From contig NZ_JAQVKA010000011.1 in assembly GCF_028694895.1 (NCBI RefSeq), positions 1 through 35,916 on the forward strand: a stretch of DNA of 35,916 bases. Reading direction: 5' to 3'. Origin of the DNA: Sulfurimonas sp. (GTDB taxonomy: Bacteria; Campylobacterota; Campylobacteria; Campylobacterales; Sulfurimonadaceae). Numbering within the stretch: the stretch's first letter is position 1; the number at the start of each line of letters is the position of its first letter. Shown in pieces: positions 35,605 to 35,916 of this stretch. The notes beneath the pieces were generated by a model. That model was not told where the DNA came from. It did not search any database and worked only from the letters and a program-made list of their open reading frames with translations. A program made the position numbers and the translations under genes.

Positions 35605-35916
35605 TTATATTTGACTAAATTTAGCTTTAACAGCTTCTTTAAACAGTGGCATTTGTGATTTCAAATCACCACTTAACTGTTCACGAGTACGAGCAAGTAA
35701 TTGCTCAAACTCTAAATACTGATTAGCTAATTCAGCACGTTTTGCTTCTATTTTACTCTCTGCTAACTCTTTAGCATCCGCAATAACTTATTCTCTCAGG
35801 GCCGAAGCTTCCAATTTAGCATTTACAGTTATTAATTTTGCTTTTGATTCAAGTTCATTGATTTCATCATCATTAAAGCCTACTTTTTCTAGGTCTTTTT
35901 TGATGTCTTCATCTCT
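35605..35916 (-). pseudogene. atpF': ATP synthase Fo subunit b' with in-frame stop (5' end outside window)
   Basis: One frame covers 104 codons from the window edge to a TAA at 35605-35607. It encodes a typical b-type coiled coil, with AKLEASALRE before the break and VIADAKELAESKIEAKRAEL after it, ending QMPLFKEAVKAKFSQI. A TAA codon at 35788-35790 interrupts it, and the frame and heptad pattern continue unchanged on both sides, so this is a point nonsense change, not a frameshift. The 61 codons after it hold no good start near the break. Position before atpF and the two-b arrangement of Campylobacterota fix the identity. It may be a sequencing or assembly error, since loss of b' should harm ATP synthase. 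Confidence 0.8.

Noticed and set aside
35788..35790. Recoded or reassigned stop codon in the b' gene
   Set aside because: The codon is TAA, not the TGA or TAG used for selenocysteine or pyrrolysine. No hairpin is evident after it, and TAA ends many other genes here.

Overview
The window is AT-rich, densely coded chromosome from a Campylobacterota (epsilonproteobacterial) organism, most probably a Sulfurimonas-type free-living bacterium. This is judged from protein sequence and gene order only; no search was run. Two blocks match, from memory, the order seen in Campylobacter jejuni and Helicobacter pylori. One is argG-rplI-hslV-hslU-era-csd6. The other is atpF'-F-H-A-G-D-C-tolQ-tolR-tolA-tolB-pal-ybgF-slyD-fabD-mtnN-ttcA. 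No tRNA, rRNA, CRISPR array, insertion sequence or phage gene was seen, and no gene-free stretch exceeds about 135 bases.

Layout. (1) 1-3171: the 3' part of a sensor histidine kinase overlapping a small periplasmic CxxCH cytochrome-like gene, then a DUF808 membrane protein and an MFS transporter on the minus strand. (2) 3229-3671: flaG as a single-gene unit with a recognisable sigma-28 promoter and its own terminator. (3) 3787-20756: a run of sixteen genes on the plus strand with gaps of at most about 20 bases and many start/stop overlaps. It begins with argG, a ferredoxin-thioredoxin-reductase/rhodanese fusion, rplI, hslVU and era. It continues with two peptidoglycan-trimming cell-shape peptidases (csd6, csd4). 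It ends with a nine-gene MSHA/type IV pilus/type II secretion-like assembly cluster: PilM-PilN fusion, PilO, PilP-like, secretin, ExeA-like ATPase, TPR protein, unknown exported protein, GspE ATPase and GspF. This order resembles the Campylobacter cts natural-transformation locus. (4) 20786-22085: yebC on the minus strand and a divergent small unknown gene. (5) 35916-22075: a long minus-strand run from ATP synthase through Tol-Pal to slyD, a shortened Fis/NtrC-like regulator, fabD, mtnN and a divergent ttcA.

The main points of interest are: an in-frame TAA in the ATP synthase b' gene at the window edge, with clear coding sequence on both sides; the FTR-rhodanese fusion; translational coupling of cell-shape peptidases to a cts/MSHA-like cluster that has no pilin gene nearby; a TtcA-family protein lacking one expected Fe-S cysteine; and a GAFTGA-less NtrC/Fis-type regulator. 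Synteny and family statements rest on general knowledge, while motif positions were read directly from the sequence.
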